36,251 bases of DNA. Origin: Oscillospiraceae bacterium. Its GTDB lineage: Bacteria; Bacillota; Clostridia; Oscillospirales; Oscillospiraceae. The notes below the pieces were generated by a model. That model ran no database searches, was not told the origin of the DNA, and saw only the letters and a list, made by a program, of their open reading frames with translations. Of this stretch, positions 14,268 to 22,334 are shown in pieces (the first letter of the stretch is position 1; each line of letters opens with the position of its first letter). The stretch covers positions 1 through 36,251 of the forward strand of contig JAFZSD010000043.1 in NCBI GenBank assembly GCA_017619535.1, written 5' to 3'. A program made the translations under genes and the position numbers.

Positions 14268-14303
14268 ATCCTCGGCCCTGCCGGGCGGACACGGAGCCGG
14301 ATG

Positions 14304-15182
14304 CTAAAGCCCGAAGCCTGTCCTCATCTGCATCAGGAACCTTTCCGCGACCGGCGTGAGCGTCTGAAACTTTTTCCAGACCAGATAGAGCTTTGTTTCC
14401 AGACGCGGATAAAGCGGGACGAATACGAGCCCGCTTTCCGGCGACACGTCGATCAGCCCGTCGAAGGTCAGCAGGTAGCCGAGTCCGGACCTTGCGAAGA
14501 CAGAACCGTTATACGACAGGCGGAAAGAGCCTTCCAGCCGGAGCGAACCGTACTTCTCACCGGCCCATGCGGCTATCTCGTGGACCCAGGCCTGTTCAGA
14601 ACAGAACAGCGGCTTTCCGGTAAGATCGTCTGCCCGGATCACGTCTCTGGCCGCCAGCGTATCGTCCGCAGGAAAAACGAGACCCCAGACATCCGCCTCC
14701 GGGAAGGGCAGGAAATCATACTTCCTCGCGTCCGGATCTTCCGCAAGGACGACGAAATCCAGAATGCCTTTCTGGAGCTTGTCCGCCACCTGTTCCGTAT
14801 CGCCGCTGGTGATGTGATACTGCAGACGGGGATAGCGCGCCTTCAGCGTCCTGATCGCGTCGGCGACGTAACTGATCAGCCGGGATTCGGCCAGCCCCAG
14901 AAAGAGCTCTCCTCCGGCTATGTCGTCGAGGGATACGAATTCCTTCTCGATCTTATCCGCCATGCTGACCAGGTCCTCCGCCCGATCCCGAAGGAGCATG
15001 CCCTCGTCAGTCAGACGGATGCTGAAGCTCTGCCGGGTGAACAGCTTTTTGTCCAGTTCCTCCTCCAGCGACCGGAGCGCTTTTGAGAGCGTCGGCTGCG
15101 TGACGTGCAGCGTCTCGGCCGCACGGGTCATGTTCTCTTCCCGCGCAACTGCAAGGAAGTAGCGAAGGGTCCGTATCTCCAT
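14304..15182 (-). CDS. LysR-family regulator (divergent to the hydrolase operon)
   Basis: 292-aa LysR-type activator. Winged HTH at 1-60: IRTLRYFLAVAREENMTRAA, LHVTQPTLSKALRSLEEELD, FTRQSFSIRLTDEG. The effector domain follows (~90-290; GELFLGLAESRL, GLVFPADDTLAARDV). The ATG at 15182 follows AGGGAG by 9 nt; the ATG at 15221 would add residues that do not belong to the domain. It is divergent from a three-gene operon starting at 15312, with a perfect palindrome between them, so it most likely controls that operon and itself. Effector unknown. Confidence 0.9.
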   Translation of the reverse strand: MEIRTLRYFLAVAREENMTRAAETLHVTQPTLSKALRSLEEELDKKLFTRQSFSIRLTDEGMLLRDRAEDLVSMADKIEKEFVSLDDIAGGELFLGLAESRLISYVADAIRTLKARYPRLQYHITSGDTEQVADKLQKGILDFVVLAEDPDARKYDFLPFPEADVWGLVFPADDTLAARDVIRADDLTGKPLFCSEQAWVHEIAAWAGEKYGSLRLEGSFRLSYNGSVFARSGLGYLLTFDGLIDVSPESGLVFVPLYPRLETKLYLVWKKFQTLTPVAERFLMQMRTGFGL

Positions 15183-15227
15183 GGACGTCGTCTCCCTGTC
15201 TTCCGGATTGCGATATGCCAAATAGGA

Positions 15228-15239
15228 ATATCATGATAT
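15228..15239. promoter_or_regulatory. Perfect palindrome in the LysR divergent promoter
   Basis: ATATCATGATAT is a 12-bp perfect palindrome in the 129-bp intergenic region between the LysR gene (15182) and the 81-codon gene (15312). It lies in an AT-rich stretch. A weak promoter, TTAGCG, 18 bp, TAGACT, follows toward the plus-strand operon. Likely LysR binding site by position. Confidence 0.45.
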
Positions 15240-15311
15240 AAATTATAACCATTAGCGAAGATAAAATCAATATGTTAGACTGATCCTGCAAAGGAAAGAA
15301 GGTGCATTGCC

Positions 15312-15557
15312 ATGGGCGACTATGAAAAAGATCTGGCGGCATGTCTGTCAGACGCAGGCCTTTCGGGAGAGACGGTCAGCGAAGCGGTCAGGCTCTGCGA
15401 AGCCGGACGGAAGGAAGACCTGATCCGGTACCTCAGAGTGAAGCGATGCAGCCTGATCGAAGAACTGCATGAGAGTCAGAAAAAGATCGACCGGTTCGAC
15501 TACATGATCCGGCAGACGGAAAAACAGATATATAAAGAAAGGCGGGACCAATCATGA
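15312..15557 (+). CDS. Small helical protein of unknown function
   Basis: 81-aa acidic/basic alpha-helical protein without signal peptide. The middle reads GRKEDLIRYLRVKRCSLIEELHESQKKIDRFDYMI, with heptad-like Leu/Ile spacing from ~45 to 75, suggesting a short coiled coil like those at the ends of MerR-type proteins; two Cys lie at the N-terminal part. AAGAAGGTG precedes the ATG. The stop overlaps the hydrolase start by 4 bp (ATGA at 15554), so it is the first gene of a coupled operon opposite a LysR gene. I recognise the type as common near such hydrolases but no function is known to me. Confidence 0.75.
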   Translation: MGDYEKDLAACLSDAGLSGETVSEAVRLCEAGRKEDLIRYLRVKRCSLIEELHESQKKIDRFDYMIRQTEKQIYKERRDQS

Positions 15558-16549
15558 TGAAGACAGAAGAACTGAAGCTTGCCCGGGAGTGGGACAAGGT
15601 CTTCCCGAAGAGCGAAAAGGCCGATCACAGGAAAGTGACCTTCGTGAACCACTTCGGCATCACGCTTGCGGCGGATATGTACATACCGAAGGATGCGGAA
15701 GGAAAGCTCCCGGCCATCGCAGTCAGCGGACCTTTCGGCGCCTGCAAGGAGCAGTCCTCCGGCCTTTACGCCCAGACCTTGGCGGAGCGCGGTTTTCTGA
15801 CGGTCGCCTTCGATCCGTCCTTCACAGGCGAGTCCGGAGGCTTCCCCCGCGCGATGCATTCCCCGGACGTCGATGTGGAGGATTTCCAGGCGGCTGTCGA
15901 TTTCCTCTCTGTTCAGGATAACGTGGACCCGGAGCGCATAGGCATCATCGGCATCTGCGGATGGGGCGGCATGGCTCTGCAGACGGCCTGCGTCGATACG
16001 AGGATAAAGGCCACGGTGACCTCGACCATGTACGACATGTCCCGGGTCGCCGGCAACGGTTACTTCGACGAGGCTGACAGTGAGGAAGCGCGTCATCAGA
16101 TGCGTCTCGCCGTCAACGCACAGCGGACAGAGGACTACAGAAACGGAAGTTATCTGAGAGCAGGCGGCGTGGTAGATCCTCTTCCGGAGGACGCGCCTTA
16201 CTTCGTGAAGGATTACTATGCCTACTACAAGACTCCCCGGGGATACCACCCGCGCTCCCTGAACTCCAACGACGGCTGGACGGTGAACACCCAGACGTCG
16301 CTCATGAACACCAGGCTCTTCACGTATTCAAAAGAGATCCGCAGCGCGGTCCTGATGATACACGGGGAAAAGGCCCATTCCTGCTACATGAGCCGCGGCG
16401 CCTACGAAGATATGGTGAAGGACAGCAGGTATGCGGGCAACAAGGAACTTATGATCATCCCCGGCGCCTCTCACACGGATCTTTATGATCGGACGGACAT
16501 AATCCCCTTTGACAGGATCGAAGCTTTCATGAAGGAACACCTGAGATGA
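15554..16549 (+). CDS. Alpha/beta hydrolase with a Cys at the nucleophile elbow
   Basis: 331-aa cytoplasmic hydrolase of the YcjY/dienelactone hydrolase-like type. The N-terminus has FVNHFGITLAADMYIP and LPAIAVSGPFGACKEQSSG (oxyanion region). The elbow reads GIIGICGWGGMAL with Cys135 where serine is usual, as in dienelactone hydrolases. The terminal His is in PGASHTDLYD (~His307). A 4-bp overlap joins it to the 81-codon gene and another 4-bp overlap (ATGA, 16546) to the lipoprotein. Substrate unknown; an ester, lactone or thioester is expected from the family. Confidence 0.87.
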   Translation: MMKTEELKLAREWDKVFPKSEKADHRKVTFVNHFGITLAADMYIPKDAEGKLPAIAVSGPFGACKEQSSGLYAQTLAERGFLTVAFDPSFTGESGGFPRAMHSPDVDVEDFQAAVDFLSVQDNVDPERIGIIGICGWGGMALQTACVDTRIKATVTSTMYDMSRVAGNGYFDEADSEEARHQMRLAVNAQRTEDYRNGSYLRAGGVVDPLPEDAPYFVKDYYAYYKTPRGYHPRSLNSNDGWTVNTQTSLMNTRLFTYSKEIRSAVLMIHGEKAHSCYMSRGAYEDMVKDSRYAGNKELMIIPGASHTDLYDRTDIIPFDRIEAFMKEHLR

Positions 16550-17181
16550 GCTTCAGGAGAAAACCGCAGGCATGGCTGTCCGCGCTGCTGATCGCATGTT
16601 TTCTGCCCGTCTGCATGACTGCGTGCGGGACGGCTCGGCCATCCGGCCCGGAACAGACGGCAGAAGGTACGGCGTCCGCCGCCGTGCCCGGCGTCTCAGA
16701 AGAAAGACCCGCGCCCGGAAGTCCGGCGGGCAGCGATGCGGGCCACGGCGTTCAGACGGCTCCGGAGCCCGCTGCGGAAACGGCGGAGCAGGGCGCAGGG
16801 GGCGGAGCAGATGAAGAAGGGATCAAAAAACTGAGGATGGAGATCGACGGGACTGAGGTCCCCGTCGTCTGGGAAGACAGCGAGAGCGTCGCCGCGCTTA
16901 CGGAAATGGCCATGGAAGCGCCGGTAACGGTGCAGATGTCCATGTACGGCGGCTTCGAGCAGGTCGGCTCTCTCGGGAAGGACCTGCCGAGAGACGACAG
17001 GCAGACGACGACTTCCGCAGGGGATATCGTCCTGTACTCCGGCGATAAGCTCGTCGTGTTCTACGGCTCCAACTCGTGGTCGTATACGATGCTCGGCCAT
17101 GCGGAACTGTCCGCGGAAGAGATGGCCGGGCTGCTGGGAAACGGAGACGTAACGGTGATCCTTGCAGCAGAACAGAAGTAA
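16546..17181 (+). CDS. Lipoprotein with C-terminal cyclophilin-like domain
   Basis: 211-aa exported lipoprotein. The signal peptide ends in CMTAC (Cys27), followed by a long low-complexity Ala/Pro/Gly/Glu linker (~28-90). The C-terminal ~115 residues form the small beta-barrel called cyclophilin-like (DUF369-type): KLRMEIDGTEVPVVWED, MSMYGGFEQVGSLGKDLPRDD, TTSAGDIVLYSGDKLVVFYGS, WSYTMLGHAE. Catalytic prolyl isomerase residues are not evident, so this is a fold-level assignment with unknown function. These proteins recur beside flavodoxins and aldo/keto reductases in Clostridia. Third gene of the operon controlled from 15312. Confidence 0.85.
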   Translation: MSFRRKPQAWLSALLIACFLPVCMTACGTARPSGPEQTAEGTASAAVPGVSEERPAPGSPAGSDAGHGVQTAPEPAAETAEQGAGGGADEEGIKKLRMEIDGTEVPVVWEDSESVAALTEMAMEAPVTVQMSMYGGFEQVGSLGKDLPRDDRQTTTSAGDIVLYSGDKLVVFYGSNSWSYTMLGHAELSAEEMAGLLGNGDVTVILAAEQK

Positions 17182-17198
17182 AGCATATCCGTATGAAA

Positions 17199-17228
17199 GC
17201 AGCGCCGGGGACCTTTCCCCGGCGCTGC
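17199..17228. terminator. Hairpin between convergent lipoprotein and LysR genes
   Basis: Perfect 12-bp stem GCAGCGCCGGGG (17199-17210) and CCCCGGCGCTGC (17217-17228), 6-nt loop. No real U-tract on plus; TTTCAT on minus. Likely a shared, somewhat imperfect terminator. Confidence 0.65.
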
Positions 17229-17252
17229 TGCCGTATCTGTATTTGAAAACGC

Positions 17253-18140
17253 TCAAAGCGGAAACGCCACGGCCTCCCTGTACAGAGTTATGAGGGTATC
17301 TTCAAAGGCCCTGAGAGACGGACGAGCGTCGTCCCTGTGGGTACACAGGACGCATGAGAAGCTCTCGCTGCAGTCGAAGGGGATCCAGGCGAACTGCCCG
17401 CTGTGGTCGTTCAGAAATCCCGGCGCCAGACAGACGCCCCGCCCGGCGGCCACGTTGGTCAGCGTCGTATCATGGTCGGCGCTGTTGAAATACCCGATCC
17501 TGCCGGTGGAAGTCAGACGGTGCTGGACGGTGCGGAGCGCGGGGGGCGACCCGCCTCCGACCATGAGCGTCCTGCCGTACAGATCATCTTCCCGGATAAG
17601 GTTCTTCTCCGCGAGGGAATCGTCTCTCCGGGCGATCAGATAGATATGGCTCTCGAAGAGGTCGCGGACCCGGATGCCCGGTATGTGACGGGTCGATTCC
17701 TTCAGAGCGAAAAGGATATCCGTCTCGTTCTTCAGAAAGCTCTCCATGCCGATCTCATACCGGAATATCGGAAGTATCTGGACCTCGGGGTATTCTTCGG
17801 AAAACTGGCGCATCGCCTCCGGGAGGAAGAATACTGCCTGACGGACCATCATGCCTATGGAGATGCTGTCCCTGTATCTGGCGCTGTAGTTCTGTCCCTG
17901 TTCCACGGCGCGTTTCAGATCCTCCCGCATCCCAGAGAGGAAAGCGGCGAACTGAGCTCCGGCGGGAGTGAGGGCGGCGCCTTTGCCGCTCCGCTCGAAT
18001 ACCGGAAAGCCTATCTCGTCCTCCAGCATCTTTATCTGATAAGTCAGCGTCGGCTGGCTGACGAACAGATTCTCTGCCGCCCGGCTGAAATTCAGGGTCC
18101 GGGCCAGTTCTATGCAGTAATCTATCTGTTTGGTGGTCAT
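17253..18140 (-). CDS. LysR-family regulator (divergent to flavodoxin gene)
   Basis: 295-aa LysR-type regulator. HTH at 1-60: TTKQIDYCIELARTLNFSRAA, LFVSQPTLTYQIKMLEDEIGFP. Effector domain ~90-290 with GVCLAPGFLNDHSG. AAGGAG stands 7 nt before the ATG. It is divergent from the flavodoxin-NTF2-AKR-AKR group across a 114-bp AT-rich intergenic region, a classical LysR arrangement, so it probably activates those genes in response to an oxidant or electrophile. It is a different subgroup from the LysR protein at 14304 (little identity beyond the HTH). Confidence 0.9.
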   Translation of the reverse strand: MTTKQIDYCIELARTLNFSRAAENLFVSQPTLTYQIKMLEDEIGFPVFERSGKGAALTPAGAQFAAFLSGMREDLKRAVEQGQNYSARYRDSISIGMMVRQAVFFLPEAMRQFSEEYPEVQILPIFRYEIGMESFLKNETDILFALKESTRHIPGIRVRDLFESHIYLIARRDDSLAEKNLIREDDLYGRTLMVGGGSPPALRTVQHRLTSTGRIGYFNSADHDTTLTNVAAGRGVCLAPGFLNDHSGQFAWIPFDCSESFSCVLCTHRDDARPSLRAFEDTLITLYREAVAFPL

Positions 18141-18190
18141 GGAGATGCTCCTTATTATTTAATTCTTCTATTGATTATATACCGTTTCGA

Positions 18191-18220
18191 TTGGACATTG
18201 CAATAGTTATGCGCTAGAAT
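18191..18220 (+). promoter_or_regulatory. Promoter of the flavodoxin operon
   Basis: TTGGAC (18191-18196), 18-bp spacer, TAGAAT (18215-18220). CTATTG (18169-18174) and CAATAG (18201-18206) form an inverted pair across the -35, a possible LysR site. Confidence 0.6.
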
Positions 18221-18254
18221 GAGACCGTAAGATAAACGACAGGAGGACAGGAAC

Positions 18255-18776
18255 ATGGCTAAAACGCTTATCGCATTCTTTTCAAGAGCTGATGAAAACT
18301 ATTTTGCCGGCGCCATGCGCTATGTGAAGGTGGGGAACACGGAGATAGTCGTGGACCTTATGAAGGAGATCGTAGACGCTGACGTCTTCAGGATCGAGAT
18401 GAAGGAGCCCTATTCTCCCGTATACATGACCTGCATCGAGGAAGCCAAGAGGGATCTCAGGGCGAAGGCCAGACCGGAACTGGTATCCCTTCCGGAATCG
18501 GTCGACGGGTATGACACCGTCGTGCTGGCCTATCCGAACTACTGGGGAACGATGCCCATGGCGGTGTACACGTTCCTGGAGGCCTTCGACCTCACCGGAA
18601 AGACGATTCTGCCTCTCTGCACCAACGAAGGCAGCGGCATGGGAAGCAGCGAGCGCGAGATCAGGAAGACCTGCCCCGGAGCGGACGTCAGATCCGGCCT
18701 TCCTATCACCGGAAGCCGGGCCGCCGATTCCAAAGCCGACGTGGAGAGATGGCTCTCATCAAACGGCCTGGCGTGA
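18255..18776 (+). CDS. Flavodoxin
   Basis: 173-aa cytoplasmic FMN flavodoxin of the Flavodoxin_4 type. KTLIAFFSRADENYF at the N-terminus forms the FMN phosphate loop; GYDTVVLAYPNYWGTMPMAV, LTGKTILPLCTNEGSGMGSS and GLPITGSRAADSKADVERWL follow. An AGGAGGA SD lies before the ATG. The last ~90 residues resemble the exported flavodoxin at 10947, so the two are paralogues in different compartments. It is the first gene under the LysR-linked promoter and could supply electrons in the reductive detoxification set behind it. Confidence 0.92.
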   Translation: MAKTLIAFFSRADENYFAGAMRYVKVGNTEIVVDLMKEIVDADVFRIEMKEPYSPVYMTCIEEAKRDLRAKARPELVSLPESVDGYDTVVLAYPNYWGTMPMAVYTFLEAFDLTGKTILPLCTNEGSGMGSSEREIRKTCPGADVRSGLPITGSRAADSKADVERWLSSNGLA

Positions 18777-18803
18777 AGGCCAGGATCCGGAGGAGCGGAG
18801 GAC

Positions 18804-19172
18804 ATGACAGACGCTGAACAGATCCGGGAACTGTACCGGAAGTACTGGGACGCCATGATCGCCGGGAACACGGAAGAGCTTGGCGGGATGATGTCCGACG
18901 GTTACGCCCTGATCCATATGACCGGCGCCAGACAGACTAAAGAGACCTTCCTCAGAGAACTTGCGAAAGGTACGTTCAGATATTACACTGCGGAACACGA
19001 CGGCGTCGAAGTCCGGGTCCGCGGCGACAGGGCGGAAATGACCGGCAGGAGCAGAGTCGCCGCCGCGGTGTACGGCGGGCAGAAGCGAAGCTGGCGACTG
19101 CAGGGAGATTTCACGCTGAAGAAAGAAAACGGCATCTGGAAACTGACAGGATCCAGAGCATCGACTTACTGA
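18804..19172 (+). CDS. NTF2-like/SnoaL-like small protein
   Basis: 122-aa protein with the NTF2-like cone fold typical of DUF4440/SnoaL proteins: IRELYRKYWDAMIAGNTEELGGMMSDGYALIHM at the N-terminus (quoted region residues 7-40), ETFLRELAKGTFRYY, and a C-terminal sheet RSWRLQGDFTLKKENGIWKLT. The family includes ligand-binding proteins, isomerases and enzymes, so a function cannot be stated. It lies 27 bp after the flavodoxin stop, with GGAGCGGAGG before the ATG, and 19 bp before an aldo/keto reductase, within one operon. Confidence 0.85.
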   Translation: MTDAEQIRELYRKYWDAMIAGNTEELGGMMSDGYALIHMTGARQTKETFLRELAKGTFRYYTAEHDGVEVRVRGDRAEMTGRSRVAAAVYGGQKRSWRLQGDFTLKKENGIWKLTGSRASTY

Positions 19173-19191
19173 TATCAAGGAGGAGCAACAG

Positions 19192-20034
19192 ATGGAAAAG
19201 ATCATTCTCAACAACGGACTGGAGTGCCCGGCAGTCGGGCTCGGGACCTTCATGCTTTCCCCGGCGGACGCGGAGAACAGCGTCCGCGAAGCGCTGAAGA
19301 TGGGCTACAGACTGATCGACACGGCCAACGCGTATGTAAACGAGCGGGCCGTCGGAAGAGGGATGAGAGAAAGCGGAGTGCCCAGGGATGAGATATTCCT
19401 CTCCACGAAGCTCTGGCCGTCAGAGTATGAAAAAGACAGCGCGGTGGACGAGACCCTCGAACGCCTCGGCACGGACTACGTGGATCTCCTCTACATCCAT
19501 CAGCCCGCCGGAAACTGGCTTGCCGGATACCGCCGGCTGGAGAAGGCTTATAAAGAAGGCAAAGCAAAAGCGATCGGCATCTCCAACTTCGAGGGCAGGT
19601 ATATCGAAGAGCTTGAAACCGAATGGGAGATCGTGCCCCAGTTCATCCAGGTGGAGGCGCATCCCTATTTCACGCAGAAAGAGCTCCGTGTCACGCTGGA
19701 CAGATACGGTATCCGCCTTATGAGCTGGTATCCCCTCGGCCACGGAGACAGATCCCTTCAGAATGAACCGGTATTCGCCGAGCTTGGGAAGAAGTACGGG
19801 AAGACTCCAGCCCAGGTCATCCTCCGCTGGCACACCCAGATGGGCTTCGCGGTCATCCCCGGCAGCAGGAACGTGGACCACATAAGGGACAACCTGGATA
19901 TCCTGGATTTCACCATGACGGAAGAAGAGATGGCGGAGATCGCAAAGCTGGATAAAGGCGAGCGCTATTACCACAGGACGGACGAGCAGCTCGTCCAGTT
20001 CGCCGCGTGGACGCCCGAATTCGAAAAAGCCTGA
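19192..20034 (+). CDS. Aldo/keto reductase (2,5-diketo-gluconate reductase-like)
   Basis: 280-aa NADPH-dependent TIM-barrel reductase of carbonyl compounds. The catalytic tetrad is complete: Asp43 and Tyr48 (IDTANAYVNE), Lys73 (STKLW), His103 (LLYIHQPAG). AIGISNF and the cofactor segment VIPGSRNVDHIRDNLDI are present, the latter the usual NADPH phosphate-binding motif. Length is typical for the single-domain AKR3/5 group. AAGGAGGAG lies before the ATG. It belongs to the LysR-flavodoxin operon and would detoxify aldehydes or ketones; the natural substrate is not evident. Confidence 0.93.
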   Translation: MEKIILNNGLECPAVGLGTFMLSPADAENSVREALKMGYRLIDTANAYVNERAVGRGMRESGVPRDEIFLSTKLWPSEYEKDSAVDETLERLGTDYVDLLYIHQPAGNWLAGYRRLEKAYKEGKAKAIGISNFEGRYIEELETEWEIVPQFIQVEAHPYFTQKELRVTLDRYGIRLMSWYPLGHGDRSLQNEPVFAELGKKYGKTPAQVILRWHTQMGFAVIPGSRNVDHIRDNLDILDFTMTEEEMAEIAKLDKGERYYHRTDEQLVQFAAWTPEFEKA

Positions 20035-20126
20035 CAGGACGGCGGCCACCCGGCCGCGGAAAGAAAACAGCCGCTCCGATCCTGAGCGGCGTCACCGAAA
20101 AAGTATGAAAGGACGGGAATGGGATT

Positions 20127-21089
20127 ATGAAGTTCACGACACTCGGAAACACGGACATAAAAGTCTCCCGCATCTGCGTCGGATGCATGTCGTTCGGCGA
20201 TTCGGAGGGACGCTTCCACAAATGGACGCTCCATTACGATGAATCGAGAAACATGATAGAGCACGCGCTGTCTCTGGGGATCAACTTCTTCGACACCGCC
20301 AACGCCTATTCCGAAGGCACGAGCGAGGAATACCTGGGCAGAGCGATAAAGGACCTCGGAGTGAAGCGGGAGGACGTCGTGTTCGCCTCCAAGGTGTTTT
20401 TCAACGACGGGAAGCTTTCGAAGGAAGCGATAGCAAGAGAGATCGACGGCACGCTCAAACGCCTCGGAACGGATTATCTCGATCTGTATCAGATCCACCG
20501 CTTCGACTACGACCACCCGATCGAAGAGACCATGGAAGCGCTCGACGCGCTGGTCAGATCGGGAAAGGTCAGAGCCATCGGCGCCTCCGCCATGTACGGG
20601 TATCAGTTCCACAACATGCAGGTCGCTGCCGAGCGCAACGGATTCGCGAAGTTCTCCACCATGCAGAACCACTACAATCTGCTCTACCGGGAGGATGAAC
20701 GGGAACTCATCCCTATCTGCGAGCAGTACGGCGTGACGCGCATACCGTATTCGCCTCTTGCGGGAGGACACCTGTCCAGGCCGACCTGGGAATCCAATTC
20801 GCTGCGGGGCAGGACCGACGACTTCGGCAGGACCAAATACGACCACGCAAAGGAAAACGATATGCAGATAATCTCCGCCGTTAAGGCGATAGCCGACGAG
20901 CGCGGAGTGTCCATGAGCCAGATCGCGCTGGCGTGGCTGCTCGAAAAGGGTGCAAATCCCATCGTGGGCTCCACCAAGCCGCACCATTACGACGACGCGG
21001 TGAAAGCACTGGAGATCGTGCTGACTGAGGAAGAGATCGGACGCATGGAAGGGCCGTATGTCCCGCACACGATCGTAGGGGCGATCTGA
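20127..21089 (+). CDS. Aldo/keto reductase (YajO/AKR11-13-like)
   Basis: 320-aa reductase of the larger Aldo_ket_red group. Tetrad: Asp56 and Tyr61 (FFDTANAYSEG), Lys89 (FASKV), His124 (YQIHRFD). GVTRIPYSPLAGGHLSRP and PIVGSTKPHHYDDA are typical of YajO-type enzymes. It differs clearly from the reductase upstream, so this is recruitment of two families rather than a recent duplication. A 92-bp gap separates them, holding two GC-rich hairpins without U-tracts, so read-through is possible. AAAGGACGGG precedes the ATG. Strong terminator downstream (21186). Confidence 0.92.
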   Translation: MKFTTLGNTDIKVSRICVGCMSFGDSEGRFHKWTLHYDESRNMIEHALSLGINFFDTANAYSEGTSEEYLGRAIKDLGVKREDVVFASKVFFNDGKLSKEAIAREIDGTLKRLGTDYLDLYQIHRFDYDHPIEETMEALDALVRSGKVRAIGASAMYGYQFHNMQVAAERNGFAKFSTMQNHYNLLYREDERELIPICEQYGVTRIPYSPLAGGHLSRPTWESNSLRGRTDDFGRTKYDHAKENDMQIISAVKAIADERGVSMSQIALAWLLEKGANPIVGSTKPHHYDDAVKALEIVLTEEEIGRMEGPYVPHTIVGAI

Positions 21090-21185
21090 AAAGGTTTTTA
21101 CCGTTCATATGTATCATGCTTTGCGCGGATTTGTAGTTACGAATACTGACTGCAGGAACGCGAACAGCGGCATAGCATATACAAT

Positions 21186-21229
21186 GCGTCTCTCCGGAAC
21201 GCTCTGTGTTCCGAAGAGACGCTTTTTTT
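21186..21229 (+). terminator. Intrinsic terminator of the aldo/keto reductase operon
   Basis: Stem GCGTCTCT-C-CGGAAC (21186-21200) and GTTCCG-A-AGAGACGC (21208-21222), one internal mismatch, 7-nt loop, followed by seven T (21223-21229). Confidence 0.95.
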
Positions 21230-21401
21230 CGCCCGCACGGACAGATCCCGCGCATTGTTAAGCTCCCGCCCGTGACGCCCCGCCGCTGCGGCGGAGCGTA
21301 TATAAAAAGATATCCATTTGCCCGGAAAAATGATATATTTAGATAAAAGAACATGCGCGGGGCCGGAAGCCGCCGCGCAAAGGCGGAAGGGGCTGACCGT
21401 T
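21230..21401. other. Intergenic region before the MoxR gene
   Basis: The 312-bp gap 21090-21401 holds the terminator above, a GC palindrome CGCCGC-T-GCGGCG (21281-21293), then an AT-rich stretch with TATATA and TATATT near 21300-21340 that may contain the MoxR promoter. No convincing -35/-10 pair was found and no ORF of note. Confidence 0.4.
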
Positions 21402-22334
21402 ATGACAGTTAAGGAGTATACAGACAGGATCGTTCAGAACGCGGGAAAGGTCATCATCGGCAAGGACGAGGTGATCCGCCAGCTCGTCATCTGTTTTCTG
21501 GCCGGAGGCCACGTGCTGCTGGAAGATCTGCCGGGCACCGGCAAGACCATGCTGCTCCGGGCGTTCGCCAGGAGCATCGGCGGCGATTTCAGACGCATAC
21601 AGTTCACGCCCGATCTGCTCCCGTCCGACCTGACCGGCATACATTTCTTTGATCAGAAACAGGGAGATTTCGTTTTCCGGAAGGGCCCGGTCTTTTCAAA
21701 CGTGGTCCTGGCCGACGAGATAAACCGCGCGACGCCCCGAACCCAGTCCGCGCTGCTGGAGGCGATGGAGGAGCGCCAGGTCTCGGTGGACGGGGAGACC
21801 TTTCCGCTGGACGAGCCCTTCATCGTCATGGGCACCCAGAACCCGATCGAATCATACGGAACGTTCCCGCTGCCGGAAGCGCAGCTGGACCGTTTCTTCA
21901 TGAAGCTCAGCATGGGCTATATGGAAAGGGATCAGGAGATATCCCTCATGGGGCGCCGCGACGCCAGGGACATCGTCGCCGACCTTCAGGCGGTGGTGGA
22001 CGCAACCGACACGGCTGACGCGCGGAAGGAGATCGGCGCCGTGACCGCCTCGGAAGACGTGAAGGCCTATATCATGGACATCATAGAGGCGACCCGCGGG
22101 AGCGCCCAGACCGCCTGCGGCGTTTCGGCGAGAGGCACCCTGGCGCTCTACAAGGCGGCTACGATCAGCGCCGCCATGGAGGGCCGCGGCTACGTCATAC
22201 CGGAAGACGTCAAGAAAGAAGCCGTCCCCGTGCTGTCGCACCGTCTGCTCACCGCGCCGGGGAGCCATCAGGATACGGCCAGGATCATGGAAAAGATCCT
22301 GATCGGGACCAAAGTGCCGCTGGAGAACGTATGA
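21402..22334 (+). CDS. MoxR-family AAA+ ATPase
   Basis: 310-aa AAA+ chaperone-type ATPase. Walker A DLPGTGKT (42-49), Walker B VVLADEINRA (101-110), arginine-finger/sensor region RTQSALLEAMEERQVSVDG, sensor 1 FIVMGTQNP, and a C-terminal lid with VSARGTLALYKAA. The ATG at 21402 follows GGAAGGGG by 8 nt; the upstream in-frame ATG at 21318 has no SD. It overlaps the DUF58 gene by 4 bp (ATGA at 22331). MoxR-DUF58-membrane protein operons are widespread; MoxR is thought to remodel or activate VWA-type partners at the membrane. Confidence 0.95.
   Translation: MTVKEYTDRIVQNAGKVIIGKDEVIRQLVICFLAGGHVLLEDLPGTGKTMLLRAFARSIGGDFRRIQFTPDLLPSDLTGIHFFDQKQGDFVFRKGPVFSNVVLADEINRATPRTQSALLEAMEERQVSVDGETFPLDEPFIVMGTQNPIESYGTFPLPEAQLDRFFMKLSMGYMERDQEISLMGRRDARDIVADLQAVVDATDTADARKEIGAVTASEDVKAYIMDIIEATRGSAQTACGVSARGTLALYKAATISAAMEGRGYVIPEDVKKEAVPVLSHRLLTAPGSHQDTARIMEKILIGTKVPLENV

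Noticed and set aside
20041..20093. Two hairpins between the aldo/keto reductase genes (GCGGCC/GGCCGC and GCCGCT/AGCGGC)
   Set aside because: Short GC stems without a T-run; insufficient for a terminator call.
21281..21293. CGCCGC-T-GCGGCG palindrome before MoxR
   Set aside because: Common in GC-rich DNA; no T-run and no link to a promoter element.
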